Shown: positions 48,400-61,789 of the stretch, in pieces
Layout of the letters: each line of letters opens with the position of its first letter
Position numbering within the stretch: position 1 is the stretch's first letter
Assembly (NCBI GenBank): GCA_036346205.1
Contig: JARFJB010000896.1
Span: forward strand, 2,107,001 to 2,171,000
Origin: Vesta saturnalis
Lineage: Eukaryota; Arthropoda; Insecta; Coleoptera; Lampyridae
DNA: 64,000 nucleotides
Direction: 5' to 3'
The notes under the pieces: model-generated
The model's input: only the letters and a program-made list of their open reading frames with translations
Database searches by the model: none
Told to the model about the DNA's origin: nothing
Made by a program: the position numbers and the translations under genes

Positions 48400-51300
48400 A
48401 AGGAGTTAAAAAAAATTTTTAAAAGACATTTTCATTCCATAAACATGTGCTGTAAAATTTATTTAATTATAATGAAATTATAACATTTAAATACTTAAGA
48501 TTCATTAAATAATATTTTATTTATTTTGTTGTATTTTATAGGGATGCAGTCTAATCAAATACAAAATAGCCATTATTTAAATTAAGATAATATTTTATAA
48601 TATGTATAAGTTAATGACCTTCATACAGATTTGAAACTGATCGTAGTTTTTACTCGAACCATGCTCTGGTGTAGCCAGAGCAATACAGCTTCTTACCAAC
48701 CTATAAGTGGTACCAACTTAAATGTTTTGATCACGTGGTATACACTTGAGATTGATCACTCTGTAGTTATACTCCAAAAAACGATTAAGAATACCTAAGA
48801 TTATTAATCAGTTTGTCAAGATAACCAACACGCTTTCATACGACATTTTTTACGGCCGAGAACGCTAGTAACAACATGAGTTAGAATCGCTAATTCAATA
48901 GCCTAAAACTGATTACAGCTTAATGGTTTTTACCTACACTAAAGTGATTGTTTAGGGTGAGGCCGGGTTCCTATCTTGCGTAAAATAGACTCGCCTGATG
49001 CTAACACAATAATTGAAGGCCTATTCTAATGCAAGAGCTTTTCCCTATACACCAGGAGACTTGGGCGTGCTAAAGTGATTGTTGCCCTGACTACTGCGAA
49101 TATAAGGAAAATTCAAGTAATAAATGGAAGCAATTGGTATTATCAAATGCCTGTGTGGAAATAGCAGCATAAGGACGAATCTTGTTAGCAGAAGGAGTCG
49201 AACAAAATCAGCTTTTACACGAGCTAAAATATAAATTAAATGATTGTAGTAGGCATTATATACGGGGTTAAAAGTATGCAACGATTTAGAACCATGTGTA
49301 AAGATTTTAAAAGCAGGGATGGATCGTCGTATATACTTAGAGCCTTGCAGAGTTTAAGACCTTTGTGGTGAAACTGGAAAAAACCAAACACTGATCATTC
49401 TCTGGTGATAGTAGTGAGTCTCACTAGCACCATTACATAATTTACTGCGATGATACCAAGATTTGATTGTAAGCACAGAAAGCATCTAGAGGTATATTTG
49501 AGATGTGATGCACTATTGAATCTATATAATAAAAGATTTCATGTAGGTGAGAAAGACGTGCTACTATACTTTAACTACCATAGTTTTAGCTACTTTTTAA
49601 GATTTCTCCAGATCTACCCCATGAGATGCACGTACAGTTAACCAATTATTTATTTTTATGGCAAATAAATGTTTCAGTTAAATAAGTAAGACAGTTGTAT
49701 ATTATTCCCACGTATTTACACGCTTGCATGGAGTGAATTTTTTTTTCTGACCAGTAATTTCATAAATACCAATTGTCTGTTTTCGAATTCTAATAGAAAT
49801 GTATCTTTTTTCATATGCACAACATGCTTCATAACGTTAATAATTAATACCATTCACTCTATCAAAGCTTTTAATCGTGCGCATTTTGGAAGTTTTAACC
49901 TCACCTCTGATATTTTGCATGGCAACGACGTTAATGTTATAAGAATTGAAACTTTCACAACTTGACATGTTAAATAACTCTTTATTTGGGAAGAAAATAA
50001 AGCGTTAATTGCGTTTTCAATTTAGATCCAGTACAGTCTTGATAATTATTGTTATAGGGTTTAAGGTTTTGTACATTTGTAAACAAGTTGACATTAAATG
50101 TAGTGGATTCGTTGGCTTTAAATCCCGCATGTGGTTCTTCCTTTAGTAAGTCCAATCCGTTACAAGTACTTACAACGTAATCATATGCTTTAAGTTGAGT
50201 AGGGTTTTTAAGAATATTTATGAACACGTTCTTAAATAAGCTTCTGAGAGGTGAACGATACCTATTTTATACGTACTAATACACCAACATATGTATATTT
50301 TCTTTTGTTGTTAACTATCCATGCCCAAATTTTGTATAATGCAGTTGAGAGCAGTTTCTTCCCTGGGTATTGCTTAAAATAGCTTGACAGACGAGTACTA
50401 GCAGCGGCAACCGCCAAAGACCTTTTTCCATATATTCCATCGTTCGCCTTTTTAAGTAAATTTCTTCTATGTTATTTTTTTTTCTTAGTTGCATACAATG
50501 AAATAACAAAGGTATGAGGCACGGTTCCCTAAAGTATGGTCTATTGTCTCCATTAGTTGTTTTCCTTAACGTTGTAAGTCTAAATCAGTCCCCTTTTCCC
50601 GATCTGTAAACTTTTTGGCATAGTGGTTAATATACTTCTACTTCTAAACAAAACTGTTTCTCCAGGATTAACGTACCATTTGTTGTCACATTCATGTGAT
50701 ATTGCTTTCTCTGATATTGGTTATTTCTGTGTGACTCACAGGTAATAAATTAAATCTGCACGCGGACAGGATATACCTTTAACTTTTTTATTCTTTATTG
50801 ATTCTGTGGTAACTCTATCTGGATCCCAGTTAATACCTTTGTTTGCCAATTTTGAAAAAAAGAATCTTTACCTTATTTTGACGCACTAGTGTGGTTAGAG
50901 TCGTATTGGGCGTATGACGATTAAAATACATAATTCTCAGCGAATAAGATTTTTAAGTGGTATGAACATGCGTTTGTAAGAGATAATATGTAGTGAAGCG
51001 TTGAATATTAAAATATATAAAATATAAACGAGAAATAATCTTCTAGTAAAAGGCCTGTTGGGATAATAATGAATGAAACTGTGTGTGGCTATTGTATTTT
51101 CAGGAATATAGGTTTGAATTGCTATGAATAGGTAGCGTAATTGAATTAGTTATATGTTGGTATTATATTAAAAAGTTCTAAGAATATCTTTGTACTTTTA
51201 TTCGTCTAAATGGATTGGGATTTCACAATAGAAAAATTTTACGTATGAGTCACGGTAAATTGCATTCCAGTTTTCTCAATTTTGCGGAACAATGTCTCGC

Positions 51301-54300
51301 GCGTTTGAAGGACTTCAATAGAAATTTGAGTTTAGTTCTTAATATTGTACTGAGCGAATATGAAGTTCGGATGTGGTTTTTTGAAAAAATTGAGATATGG
51401 TGACAAAAAACGCTTTTTCGTTTTGATTAGTCCCCTTTTTCAGTTTAACTGCTGGCGAAATCAAGTGAAATTAAAACCCTTTGAAAGTGGTTGGTTTTGT
51501 TTGGAAGTAGATTTTGGCGGTGGTGGCAAGATAGACATAAGAAACTAAAAAGAGGCTAGAGAGGTCTTTTTTAGCGAACTCTTAGCTAGAACGGTCGCTC
51601 GCGAAGGTTTGTTTTCTAAAGAATACCTAACGATCTGTGCTAATTTATGTTGTAAAATTCAATGGTGCAGTGACAACCTTGTTTGGTTACCGTCGGAACC
51701 CGTTTCTGGAGATGAAGTATTATAAACGTAATAAAAGTAACTAAATTATATTGGGAATTCAAAACTATTTTAGAGGTTTTACAGATTTGAAATAAACAGT
51801 CATCATTATGTTAAGGGCAAGTGTGTATAAAATCCGCGCGACCGTAAATGAAGCTTTGAAGTGAGCCTTTGTAACTGGATGGAAACTTTATTCGCGCAAA
51901 TCAAAAGTTAATCGTGCAATAAATAATGATTACTACTGACATACAAAATGTACGTTGTGGTCAATCACATAAGACAAATGTAGACCATTATTAATTTGAC
52001 CATAAATCCGCATAAAGGTCAAACTCACCGAAGAACGGTTAAATGCGGCTTTAAATGAAAGAACTACCTATTTTATGCGAGTATGTTGAAGATAAGAGTG
52101 AAGGGCGACCATTTACCTTTGTACCTGTAAAGTGGGGCTTAGTGCTTGACGTTGAAATCCGATCGTGCGCGTGTGTATGTGTAACCCCAAAAGATTAATT
52201 GAAGGAATACACCTTTATAACCAAAACGATAAATTATAAAGCAATAAAGAAAATTACAAGTAAGAACCATTTGCTTGTCTATTCGGTTATGTGTATAACG
52301 AAATGATGCTCGGTATTAAATTGCTAGGGGATAATCCATCCTGATCACTCCCTTTTGTTCTTTATGTGCACCTTTAAATTTATAAAATGGGGATAACCTA
52401 GTAAGGTAAATTACATTAAAATGTTTTTCTGTCCTCTTGACTGCTGCTTCATTGGGAGAATATTTGTACAATTACTATTCCAAACGAGTTCCAAATAGAG
52501 TTAGTCATTCAACTTATTTTTTTTATTTGTCTAATTTGTTATGAACTTTATCTAACGATTTTAATGTAACACTTACATTATAGTAAAAAGTCAATCTGGA
52601 AACTATAAAAGTTAATAGTGGTTATGATATCCTTGTATTCTTTTGTGTAAAGTTACATAAAGGGTCACGAGAATTTGATATAGCAAATGTTTAATTGGCT
52701 GTGCTGGTTACGATTAGCATATTTGTATTTATCCTGGACCAGCCGATACAAATTTAATTGCTTTGTTGCATTGCTTTGTTTAGGCAGAAAATATTGTCCG
52801 TCATTATTTATTTATTTTTCTGTGTAGTAGATTAAAATAAAAATTACGATTTGTATCTCGGCGATTCATAGTTGCAAATGTTTTAAACTATATTGTTATG
52901 ATAAAAATTGCAACCAGTGTTTGTGAGAGAAAACTCAATTTATAAAGTACACACAGATCATTATACTTGTTTTAATTGTGAGATAGAAGTGATTTAGTGG
53001 TTAAGTATTAATAGAATTGATTATTACTTTTCAAATAGGGTAATATTTACTTATTTCAGAATATTGATGACAAACATTTGATCATATTTAAATTCAAAAG
53101 TATACAAACAACGTCTTAATACCTTGGTTTTCCACATGTGCTACCAATAGTTTTCTGGTAACTTGCATGCTTCAAAGTCTCCTTAAGCTCTATACGGCAT
53201 GTTTGTTGTTTTGAATAAATAAGATTATTATGATTGGGACGAAATTTAACGTACCTTTTTAAAGCGAAACACATTTCCAAACGTTTGTTGTAAATGATGA
53301 CCTTCAATCTTGTAATGTATCGTTGTGTGTTAAATGTTTTGTTAGATTTTAGAAGTTTTAGTTTATTATAGTCTATTAGTTTCCATTTAAATTATTAAAT
53401 GTAAAGTTTAACGAAAAGAATCTGAACCATGGAATGTCAGCAGAATTCAATTATAGTTATTAGAATGTTCGATGTAGTGTCACACTGTCAATTGGCACTA
53501 GGCGTACGTATTCTTATTAAACTATGCGGGTTTTCAAGCTTACTCAATGGTGAGGGTCTCTGGTCGTCGTAAGATATAAACTAAAAAGTGATTTCGATCA
53601 CTCACACCATAAAACAAGTCCTAAATCGATAATAAAAATTATAAACCCGCCATTGTAACGAAACTTAGTTCAGAAGTAACTATAGACAGTGTTTCCTCAT
53701 GTAACTACAAAAGATGAAAATAGTAGCCCAAATGCAAATTTAAATTAAAATTCTTAACAATTTATGTTTATCAATTTATTGCTTATAAAAAGAAATAGAA
53801 ACTATGAACATGCACTTAAATTATAATACTAGAATTAAGCTAGACATGTTAAGTACTAATCCTTGTAATAATAAAGAGCGAACTGTACTTTGTGTACAAA
53901 TATATATTTGAGTAATAAATGACTACTTATTTAATATGCTTTATTTACTATAAAAATGGGGTAAACTTTGGTGCTTTCTATTGGGTGGATTTTTATAAAG
54001 TTTAGAAAGCAGTTGAAATTAGGTAGTTGAAAGTACGGTATCACTCCTTCCTTGTCTACATAAAGGATACAAATTAACCGTAGAAAGTGGTGACGTCGTG
54101 TTCCAAGGGAGTAGGAAAGCATCTAAATTTATTGCATGCAAACTATATATTTGACTTTCAAAAAGAGTTTGTAGAATATTGTATATCTGATGTGGACATA
54201 TTAGCACAGTCGTGATACCCCAAACAAGTGGCTGTTTCTTAAAAACGGGGTTGCGCTTTTCTAAAAACGAGTAGATGTTTCTTAAAATCGAGTACCTGTA

Positions 54301-54395
54301 GATCCAGAGTTTAATAGTATAAATTTCCTTTAACAATTATGCAACCTTATAATGAAGTATCTGTTACCTGGAACGGACAGTTGTTTAGTACTTCT
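48400..54395. other. AT-rich stretch, no gene recognised
   Basis: About 6 kb with frames under 85 codons. The pair of overlapping plus-strand frames at 51,215-51,548 is somewhat richer in G and ends in VDFGGGGKIDIRN, but I recognise no family. No transposon termini, RT or transposase motifs, or RNA genes were found. Confidence 0.45.
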
Positions 54396-54535
54396 ATTAC
54401 GTATTATTATTTAAATGATGTGTTCAGAAGTGAGAGTGTGGTGCAGTAGCAAGTCTTCCTAAAAGACGTCGGCTCTACCTCTGTTCGATTACGTATTATC
54501 ATTTTAAAATGCTACATGTGCAGAAGTAAAGTAGA
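54396..54535 (+). repeat. Diverged 93-bp direct repeat with tRNA-like promoter boxes
   Basis: ATTACGTATTATTATTTAAA (54,396 on) recurs as ATTACGTATTATCATTTTAA (54,489 on), each followed by a GTTCAGAAGTGAGAG-like segment. Between the copies lie TGGTGCAGTAG (54,439-54,449), a full fit to the pol III A-box pattern, and TGTTCGATTAC (54,482-54,492), close to a B-box, 43 nt apart as in tRNA genes. No tRNA cloverleaf could be established; a decayed SINE head is possible. Confidence 0.4.
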
Positions 54536-54829
54536 GAAGTAGGAAATGTGTTTGATGACGTCAGTGAGCCTCTTACTACTACTACTACTACAAAGTATAG
54601 TTATTTTCTTTTTCTTGCCTACAAGAATTAATCTTGAAGTCTCGTATTTCTTGGTCATAAACCTAACGTCATTTTCTTTGATAATAATAATTTGACCTAC
54701 AGCATACATAATTATAGCTTCCTTCAATTCCTCGAATTCTCACACAGTCGATATAACCTTCCCCGCGATCAGTTATACAGAGTGATTTGCTAGAAAACAA
54801 TAGACTGGATAGTAGACTAAACATCAAGG

Positions 54830-55073
54830 GTAAAGTTCCCACTCTCCACAAAATGTTCCCGTCGCCTTCAAAATTTTTTCACGTCAACTGTCTGAAGTGG
54901 CTATTATCAATCCATAGTCCACAAATTTTCCCTACGGTCCTCATAAGTCATAACCTTACCAGCAGCCAGCTTTCCAAAGGGATCAGCTAAGTAACACTAG
55001 CTGGGCTCTGCAAAACGGTCCCACAGTTTTCAACAATTTTCCACGTCAGTTGTCTAAAGTGATCCAGTAGGTA

Positions 55074-55153
<80 letters not shown>

Positions 55154-55330
55154 TAAAGTTCCCACGCTCTCCAACACATCCCCAAGCCTATGTACCACTT
55201 AGTGGTGCCGACAAACATCAAAGGATTTGGCCAGGGCCAATTGACAAAAATTCCCAAAAACCAGAACACAGAATCGGCGAAATTGTCCCATAGTCTTCAA
55301 AATTTTTCCACGTGCAGGTGACCTAATACC
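54830..55330 (+). repeat. Diverged short tandem repeat, three copies
   Basis: A block of the type CCCAYAGTYTTCAAAATTTT-CCACGT recurs at about 54,855, 55,019 and 55,287, and AAAGTTCCCACKCTCCACA-like phrases at 54,833 and 55,155. A (TA)n array sits within the middle unit. Period is about 165-190 bp when the array is discounted. Confidence 0.6.
55076..55151. repeat. (TA)n microsatellite
   Basis: About 75 bp of TA inside the diverged tandem repeat. Confidence 0.96.
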
Positions 55331-56840
55331 TACACCTTCCTCATAACAACTAGTGTTTTTGGCCATTCTTATTTACTTTTTGTAATAAAAATGGAAGTTC
55401 TGCCTTTAGGTCGTACTTAACATTAATAAATTTAGAAACTTGGAATATAAATAACCCTGAAATGAGCGACACACAATTTTCTTTAACACAGTGTTCTTGT
55501 TATTGACCGGAGATCGTTAATTTTAACCACCACCATATTATCGTAAAATTGCTCCATTGTATGTGTAAGATAGTTTCTAGTACTGCCTTCACTTTCGCAC
55601 CTGGGTAATTGATTTTTCCAACTTCCAAAATAAAGTAGTTGTGCATACTTCATTGCAACAGCTATAAACACAGTCGTTCGTTAGTAGTTTCAATTTTACT
55701 ACCTATTAACTGCGACAGCACAAACTCTGGCACAATCCATGTTAGCACCTTTAACTACCACAGAATACTGATCCATTAATCCTTTAGTAGTCCGTTATGC
55801 ATCCAATTCCTAGTTTAACTTATGCACATTGAGATTGTTCTGATTTGCACATACAGATTAAACTGATTCTTATAGTAACAACCAAATATATACTCTTTGT
55901 AAACAACAACCTTTTACGTTGGAGTGAACAGGAATAAATAGGTGCCTGCTTGGTATCTGTGGGGTAGATGTGTACTTATTCGTAGTAAACATGTATAAAT
56001 AGTTAACCCCAACACTGCACACTAAACTGCACCTTACGGATGAAACCAATTCCTCATTCCTTGTAAATAACAACTTGTTACTGTTGCACTTGTTTTTAGT
56101 AAGCAGGTGTTTGTTTGGTGGTGTAAACGGATAATCGCTCGGAGTAAACAGATACCAGTTTACACAGCACCTCCCTTTTCTCTCAACAGGTACTGTCCAA
56201 TTAATAAGGAAGAAAGGCAAGGTGGAGTGTCAATATCGGTACTGGTTTGGATATTAAGTACTCATCAGGTCAGGTATAAAAAGATGTGAAAGTAGTTAGA
56301 AGGAGGGGGTATGCCTTAAAGCGCTACCCGCCCGTCTTTAGCAAACTAGTATAAAGCATCATTAATGTGTTCAATAAAATTAAATAAATTACTTTCTATA
56401 ATTTAGTAGAAATAAATTATGCCTCCTTCGCATCATTAGAATCACAACATATAGATACAATTATATTAAATTAAATCATAGACTATGGATAACGCACTAA
56501 ACCGAGGGAAGCGGTTTAAAGAATAAATAGTGATGAATGAAAGTGCCAAATAAGAATGTAAAGGGATTATAAATGTATGGAACTAAAAGAGAAAAAAGAG
56601 AAAAACAAGGTTGTTTGCCCTTTTTCCACAGTACAGGGTTAACAGTAATGGATAAGGATAGGCCAGGATAAGAAAACATTGTAAACCCTCCGTCGTATAA
56701 GTAAATATGCAAAGAATAATTATACTAAGTAGTGCTTTCTAAATGTGTTTAGGGTAAGAGTACGAACGATTAAAGGAACCATAAAGTTAAAGTCTAAAAG
56801 TGCAGTGGAAACTAGTTTTCTCTATAGAGTTATTTAACCT
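55331..56840. other. AT-rich stretch, no gene recognised
   Basis: Includes a 116-codon minus-strand frame (56,220-55,870) without recognisable motifs, which I do not call as a gene. Nothing else is supported before the BEL/Pao remnant. Confidence 0.45.
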
Positions 56841-56859
56841 TTGCCTATGTTGTAGGCAC

Positions 56860-57880
56860 ATGTTGATCCCAGTTGATTGGGCTTAACCATAACTCTTGGA
56901 TTAGCAGCTTGGCTGTTATAGTGACTGGGCTGACCCACCCGAACCGGTCGAATATTTTCTATGTTTCGCGATAGATAATATACTCCTCTTTGTTACCGAC
57001 TTCCTCCTCTAATTGGAAGCTGTCCCGGTCTGTTAGCCATCTACCACCTAGATTTTCTTCTCCATCTTGGTCTTGCCTACGTTCTTCCATAATTCTTGAC
57101 GGCTTCCAGTCCAATTTCTTAATGTAAATCCCCAGTTGCTGAGCAAGCTCATTAATTCGTTTGGTAGGAGCTTTGCTTCTTCTACACTTTTTGCGTCTGT
57201 TAACAATTTGTCCACATAGTAATCGTTTAGTGTCAATGCTAATGTGTTTGGGTATTTTATTCAAAGCTCTTGTTCCTGTTCCATATTGGGTCTCCGCAGG
57301 ATGGTGTGATACGGCTGGTTTTCTACGTTCAGTTCAATCTTCTGCACATCAGCGGTGAGCATGTAACGATACTTCTCCCTCTGATAAGTAGGTCCCAGAG
57401 ATCCTGTCGTAGTCTTGTACCCACGTGCATGATGTCATTTAAACTCTTCTCGTTTGTATCTTCTGGAAATGCGTCGAAGAACACTCTTGCTGTTGAACTG
57501 AACTCCTTTATAACTGACTATTGGGGAATGTAGATTCGTTTCTCGTTATGGTTGCTAGTTAGTTGCATATGTCCCAACCCCAAGTATACTTCCATGAATT
57601 TTTGGCTTGGCGTTCTTCTGAAATTTTCCCTCCAGTGTTAGTAACCTCGGTACCACTACTTGTCTGGAGCTGTCTAGGGTGGATGGGTCTTTTTTGAATT
57701 GAATTTTCGCTGTATAAGTTCTACCAGGATTTCTTACGGTGTTGTTCACATCCTTCACTTGTGGGGAGAGCTTTGGTTCCTTGGTACTTCCTCGAGTTCT
57801 TAAAATTTTTCTAACTGCGCTCTTTCTTCTGACACCATGTTAAGTAGCGTCACATCTTGTTCTCTGGGATAGTAAAACAG
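56860..57880 (-). pseudogene. BEL/Pao reverse transcriptase remnant
   Basis: Near 57,590 a short YLGLGHMQ motif is followed, in other frames, by SARVFFDAFPED at about 57,480 (VVFDAS in relatives), KYRYMLTADVQKIEL (TADIEKM--I; first Asp block) and ILRRPNMEQEQE. The catalytic box reads LNDYYVDKLLTDAKSVEEAK near 57,220: family YVDDLLTGA has become YVDK, so the second catalytic Asp is lost. GFTLRNW follows. The last readable part, RFGWVSPVTITAKLLIQELW near 56,930, is the block after the palm (FDPLG-L-PVTI-AK). Shifts and stops are frequent. Confidence 0.85.
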
Positions 57881-58250
57881 ACACAATCTACCCAATTCTT
57901 TATTTTGGCCTAGAAGCTCGCTCGGATTCTTCGCGCCATCAAATACTAGTTCTGCATAATCCATCCAAGAGCACGTCTATTGGTCATAGTAAGTTGGGCG
58001 TGAAATACGCTAAGGTTTGATTTGTCTCTTGGTTGGTGTTTAACTCAAAGGCCTTCATGAGGAAATTTTCCGTGATCTTCAGTACTATTACTTCTGTAGT
58101 TAAGGAGAAGATGCTTGTATGTCGCGATATTAGCTAAATGATTATTTTTGAAGCTGCATTAGTTGGTGCTGCCCTTCCAATACCGCTGATTTCCACTTGT
58201 ATCTACTGTCTGGACAATTCTAGTAATTTCCCTAAAGCATCCGTTATGTA

Positions 58251-58493
58251 TCATGGCTGCGATCCAGTATCGACCAATACTCGTAATGGTTGAAGCTTGA
58301 GAAGGATATCATTAATTTTAACCATCGCTGTGGAGCGGTATGCGCCCATAACTTCTTTGGTCGTTCCGTACCCTGTTGACTTTGTTAGCTTTACTGTATT
58401 TTTGTAGTTCTGGTGAAGTAGCAGATGGTGTGGATACTGACAATTTGCGTAGCGTCGAAACCAATTGCACTCGACGTAGAAGTTAGGTTCCAT
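58251..58493 (-). pseudogene. BEL/Pao aspartic protease region
   Basis: An 80-codon frame includes ANCQYPHHLLLHQ (remains of a zinc-knuckle end with CxYPHH) and, after MGAYRSTAMVKINDIL, the motif RVLVDTGSQ, the active-site DTGS of the retropepsin-like DUF1758 domain. It ends at a frameshift just after the motif, so only the first half of the protease is readable in this frame. Confidence 0.8.
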
Positions 58494-58576
58494 GCGATTC
58501 CACGAAGAATAACGCTTTGAATGTGGCGCAGTCGCTCAGTTTATGCTGTTGCTTGCAGTAAGACCATACCTATTTT

Positions 58577-59643
58577 TTATGCGACGGGGCATATTCTGCT
58601 GGTTTGAGATATGACTTCTAACGACTGGAATCTAATTTTGAGGAGTTTCATTACTTCTTCAAGGGACAGTGTTTCATTTGCCTTTTTTAGAGACTGTTCA
58701 AAAAGTTTATTGGATTCTGAATCCCATTTCAGTTCCACTATCCAAAATGAGGTCTCTATTCCCAGGTTGTTCGTGTCATGTAGTGACTTTATTGGCTCTG
58801 CAGACTTGTGATCGATCGAGGGAAATTTGTTAGTTTTGGTACCATTAATTTTCAATTTTTATATCTGCTTTTGAGAATGCCCCATGCTGTTATATAGTTG
58901 CACGCTGCTATATGGAGGTGCTGGAACAAGTTCAACTGCTTCTCGTATAACTTGACTTTTAAGGTATTGCACCTTCTCCGTCTCTGTTACAGGCTTGTTG
59001 GCGTGTATTGCCTTCCCGAAGATGCCTTTTAAAGTCATCCAGTTTTCATAATCACCAATGAATATAGGAAACTTCACTTTTGGTGGTACAACGTTGCATG
59101 GCTTATTCATTTGTATAGCCATGTTTATTGTACTGCTGAGTTTGATGCAATTTCGTCACACCATTGTTCTTCACAAACTCACTTCCTGTAAAATAGGTAT
59201 CCTGAAATCTTTTATTATGTACCTTAATGTGTTTATGCAGTTCCACCGTTGCAGTTCTACTCCAATTTTTCTTCTACTCGTAGACACTTCAACTGCTGAA
59301 TCTGGATGTCTTGTAGTGTCAATCATTGTGATTGTTCCTTGTCGATCCTTTCATCGTTTTAAGTGGCGGCCGACAAATTTTTCTCCAGGTCTGTCAGGTA
59401 ATGTTTAATATTACTCGTATTGTATGTCTTACCGAACTGCTTAAAATTGTTTGACGTGTGGTAGTCATGATCTTCTATTCGCAGTTTAGATAGCTCCTGA
59501 TGTGTGCTTAATGCTCTCTCCAACCATATCTCCAACGTAGTACTACGCTCGTTTATGTATACCTCGTTCTTCCGTGATACCGAGTCATCTACCGCCTTTT
59601 GAAATTCATTTTGATTGCTGGACAATTTGTTGGGCTTTTCCAT
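58577..59643 (-). pseudogene. BEL/Pao gag remnant
   Basis: The start at 59,643 (MEKPNKLSSNQNEFQ) opens 94 codons of helical sequence with WLERALSTHQELSKL. A second frame (59,122-58,859) has PPKVKFPIFIGDYENWMTLK and VQYLKSQVIREAVELV, corresponding to the DUF1759/Pao gag core (LP-F-GDY--W--F, then YLK--L-G-A). A third frame (58,855-58,577) has LHDTNNLGIETSFWIVELKW and EVMKLLKIRFQSLEVI, the following gag region. Gag would form the particle shell. Frameshifts separate the three parts. Confidence 0.82.
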
Positions 59644-61780
59644 TTTCGTACTGTGGTTTTTTTTTACAAAGTTTAATATTTCTTACCCACTGCCTTTAAT
59701 TCCTACCGGTATGTGATTGTTGTAAATATTGGCGCTTTTCCTGACAGGCGACTCCTGTTTTGCCTCTTGATTTCCGTCGATTGGTGTTGATTTTTGTGCG
59801 TTGTGAGGACCTTTTCCACTCACAGTTTGTGTACATGTGAGCGTAATGGAACTCTTCCCACAATTTTCGTTTATTTAAGAAACTACCGTTTTTTAGGATG
59901 TTCTTTTCTGTAAGAGGCGTAAATCCTTACGCCCTTTTGACAGGGGTAGACTTTTCTGCTTGTCGATACACCTTTTCCACAGTACTAGGATATTTTATCG
60001 TTTCCCTTCTTCCCGACGGTGGCGATGGTGTTTTCACTGATTGCTGCCAGTGGTGGTGTCTCGATGGAGTACGTTTTGTTTGAGTGATTGCAAGTGTTGC
60101 TGGCTCGAAACACCATGTCTCCTTTCACTATAGCATGTTTAATCTCGCGTTAGTTTAAATTAAGTGTGTTGGGGATATGCAAGGGGTACACCGTTACTTG
60201 TACCGATCGAGGACTGGTTCTTACACCCCGTCAGTAGTTGAATTAGTGGGATCTAACTCATTACTATTTATGACATCTAGTATCACAGTTATTTAAAGTA
60301 ACTATACCCTACTTTCCCATTTGCAAAAATAAACAACTCCTGTAGTTTAATGTGGCGAATAGGTGGCACTAGATCATGTTGTGTTGCGCGCTTACGTTAC
60401 TATTTCCTTATGCTAAGCTGTAACTACGAACGTTGCCTTCTAACTTAATTACTAATGATGATGGCAAATGTGGCCCTGTGAAAATGGTCCTGTTCAATTT
60501 GAGATTGATCAGTGGGACCTTTTGTAAATATATCGAAATCTATAGATTTTGGAGCAAAAACTGGGGGAGCATTTTTAAAGATTACTTAATTACAGAGAAG
60601 TTTCCTTAATGAAAGTTTTTGGTAGGATAGAGAAAAATAAATCAAAAATAGGCGTACATTAGCTGAATAACACCATGCCGTAACAGAGAGTGCCTCGTTA
60701 CTTTCTCTTTACCTTACATACTATTTGTTAATAGAATATAATATAGGAGTAAGCAAAAATGTATATAGAATTTATTGGTGTTTTATTGTAAAAATTAATC
60801 GCAAAGGCAAACTTTCTGTTGGAAACAAAATTGAAAAACCGTTTTCCTTTGATCTCCATTATTTGTAAAATAATGTATTAATTAGTATAATATATCTATC
60901 TCCAAATGGAAATTTTATGATAATTAAACTGAACATTAAGTAGCACTTTAGGTTGAAATAATTGCTTTTACGTTATCCTTTTAAATTTAATTTCAACAAT
61001 AAAATTTCTGCTTTAATATAATATTAAAGATCATAATGAGTCTGAAATATAAATTTCATTTCTCTCCAAATTTAATTTTTAAAAGAAAACTGAAGTGTAA
61101 AACTTTTCATTTAATGGAATATGCAATCAAAAAAGGGTTTCCTACCTAAAATGCGTAGAAATGTAAAAAAAAAATCATTTTACTTACATATAGGTGACCT
61201 TAACCTAGCATAGGTCTTGTAAATTTGAAAACTCCATTTTCTCAACTGTTTTATTATCAAATAACTGTAAAATGAGTTAAAATGGCTTGTGCAAACGATG
61301 AAATTTGACAGGGATTGTTAAAATTACCTTTTCAACTGGTTATTTCACGTGATTGCAGTTACAGATTTAGATATAAAATAAAATTCGTTCTACACGCTTT
61401 ACATCTATCTAATTTGTAACGTTTGTTTTAAGCTACAGGATATGATACTTTAGAACAAATCCAATTTCATGTCATTATTGTGATACATCGTAAGAGAGAA
61501 TGGTTAGGTTTGGGACACTCAGTTTATATCTACATTAGGCAGTTACATTCACTTGTAGTAATCTAAGGTTTTAGGACGTAAGTATTTAAGGTTTTACCGT
61601 AATTATGCACCAGTGCATTTTAGAAAACACCACTCGTTATGATAAAAAAAGGAATAAGATATTATAGCAATTGTCTCAAACTTCTTGACAGGCAGGTCAA
61701 GATACGTAGCAAAACCTTTCATGAAATTCCATCAAAATAAAACTTATATTACAGATAAGACAGTCTATTTAGTATAAGAT
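59644..61780. other. AT-rich stretch; left part may hold BEL/Pao leader
   Basis: 59,650-60,200 lies upstream of the gag start on the minus strand and might hold the leader or LTR, but no TG...CA ends or primer site could be fixed. 60,300-61,780 shows no motif. Confidence 0.4.
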
Positions 61781-61789
61781 TTAAAGTGT

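Larger units (their letters stand above)
56840..59643 (-). mobile_element. BEL/Pao LTR retrotransposon, 5' coding half, degenerate
   Basis: The minus strand carries, in order, gag, a zinc-knuckle/aspartic protease region and a reverse transcriptase of the BEL/Pao type. RNase H beyond its start and the integrase are not found, and no LTR pair could be identified. At about 2.8 kb it is roughly half of a full internal region. It is an old endogenous copy broken in all domains. Confidence 0.85.

Noticed and set aside
48661..48690. Small GCTCTGG...CCAGAGC hairpin
   Set aside because: A 7-bp stem is expected by chance in 64 kb and nothing around it suggests an RNA gene.
51215..51548. Overlapping frames as a host exon
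   Set aside because: Two short overlapping frames without recognised motifs or convincing splice sites; not enough to call.
55870..56220. 116-codon minus-strand frame
   Set aside because: No recognised motif, AT-rich surroundings and no splice or start context; treated as chance.
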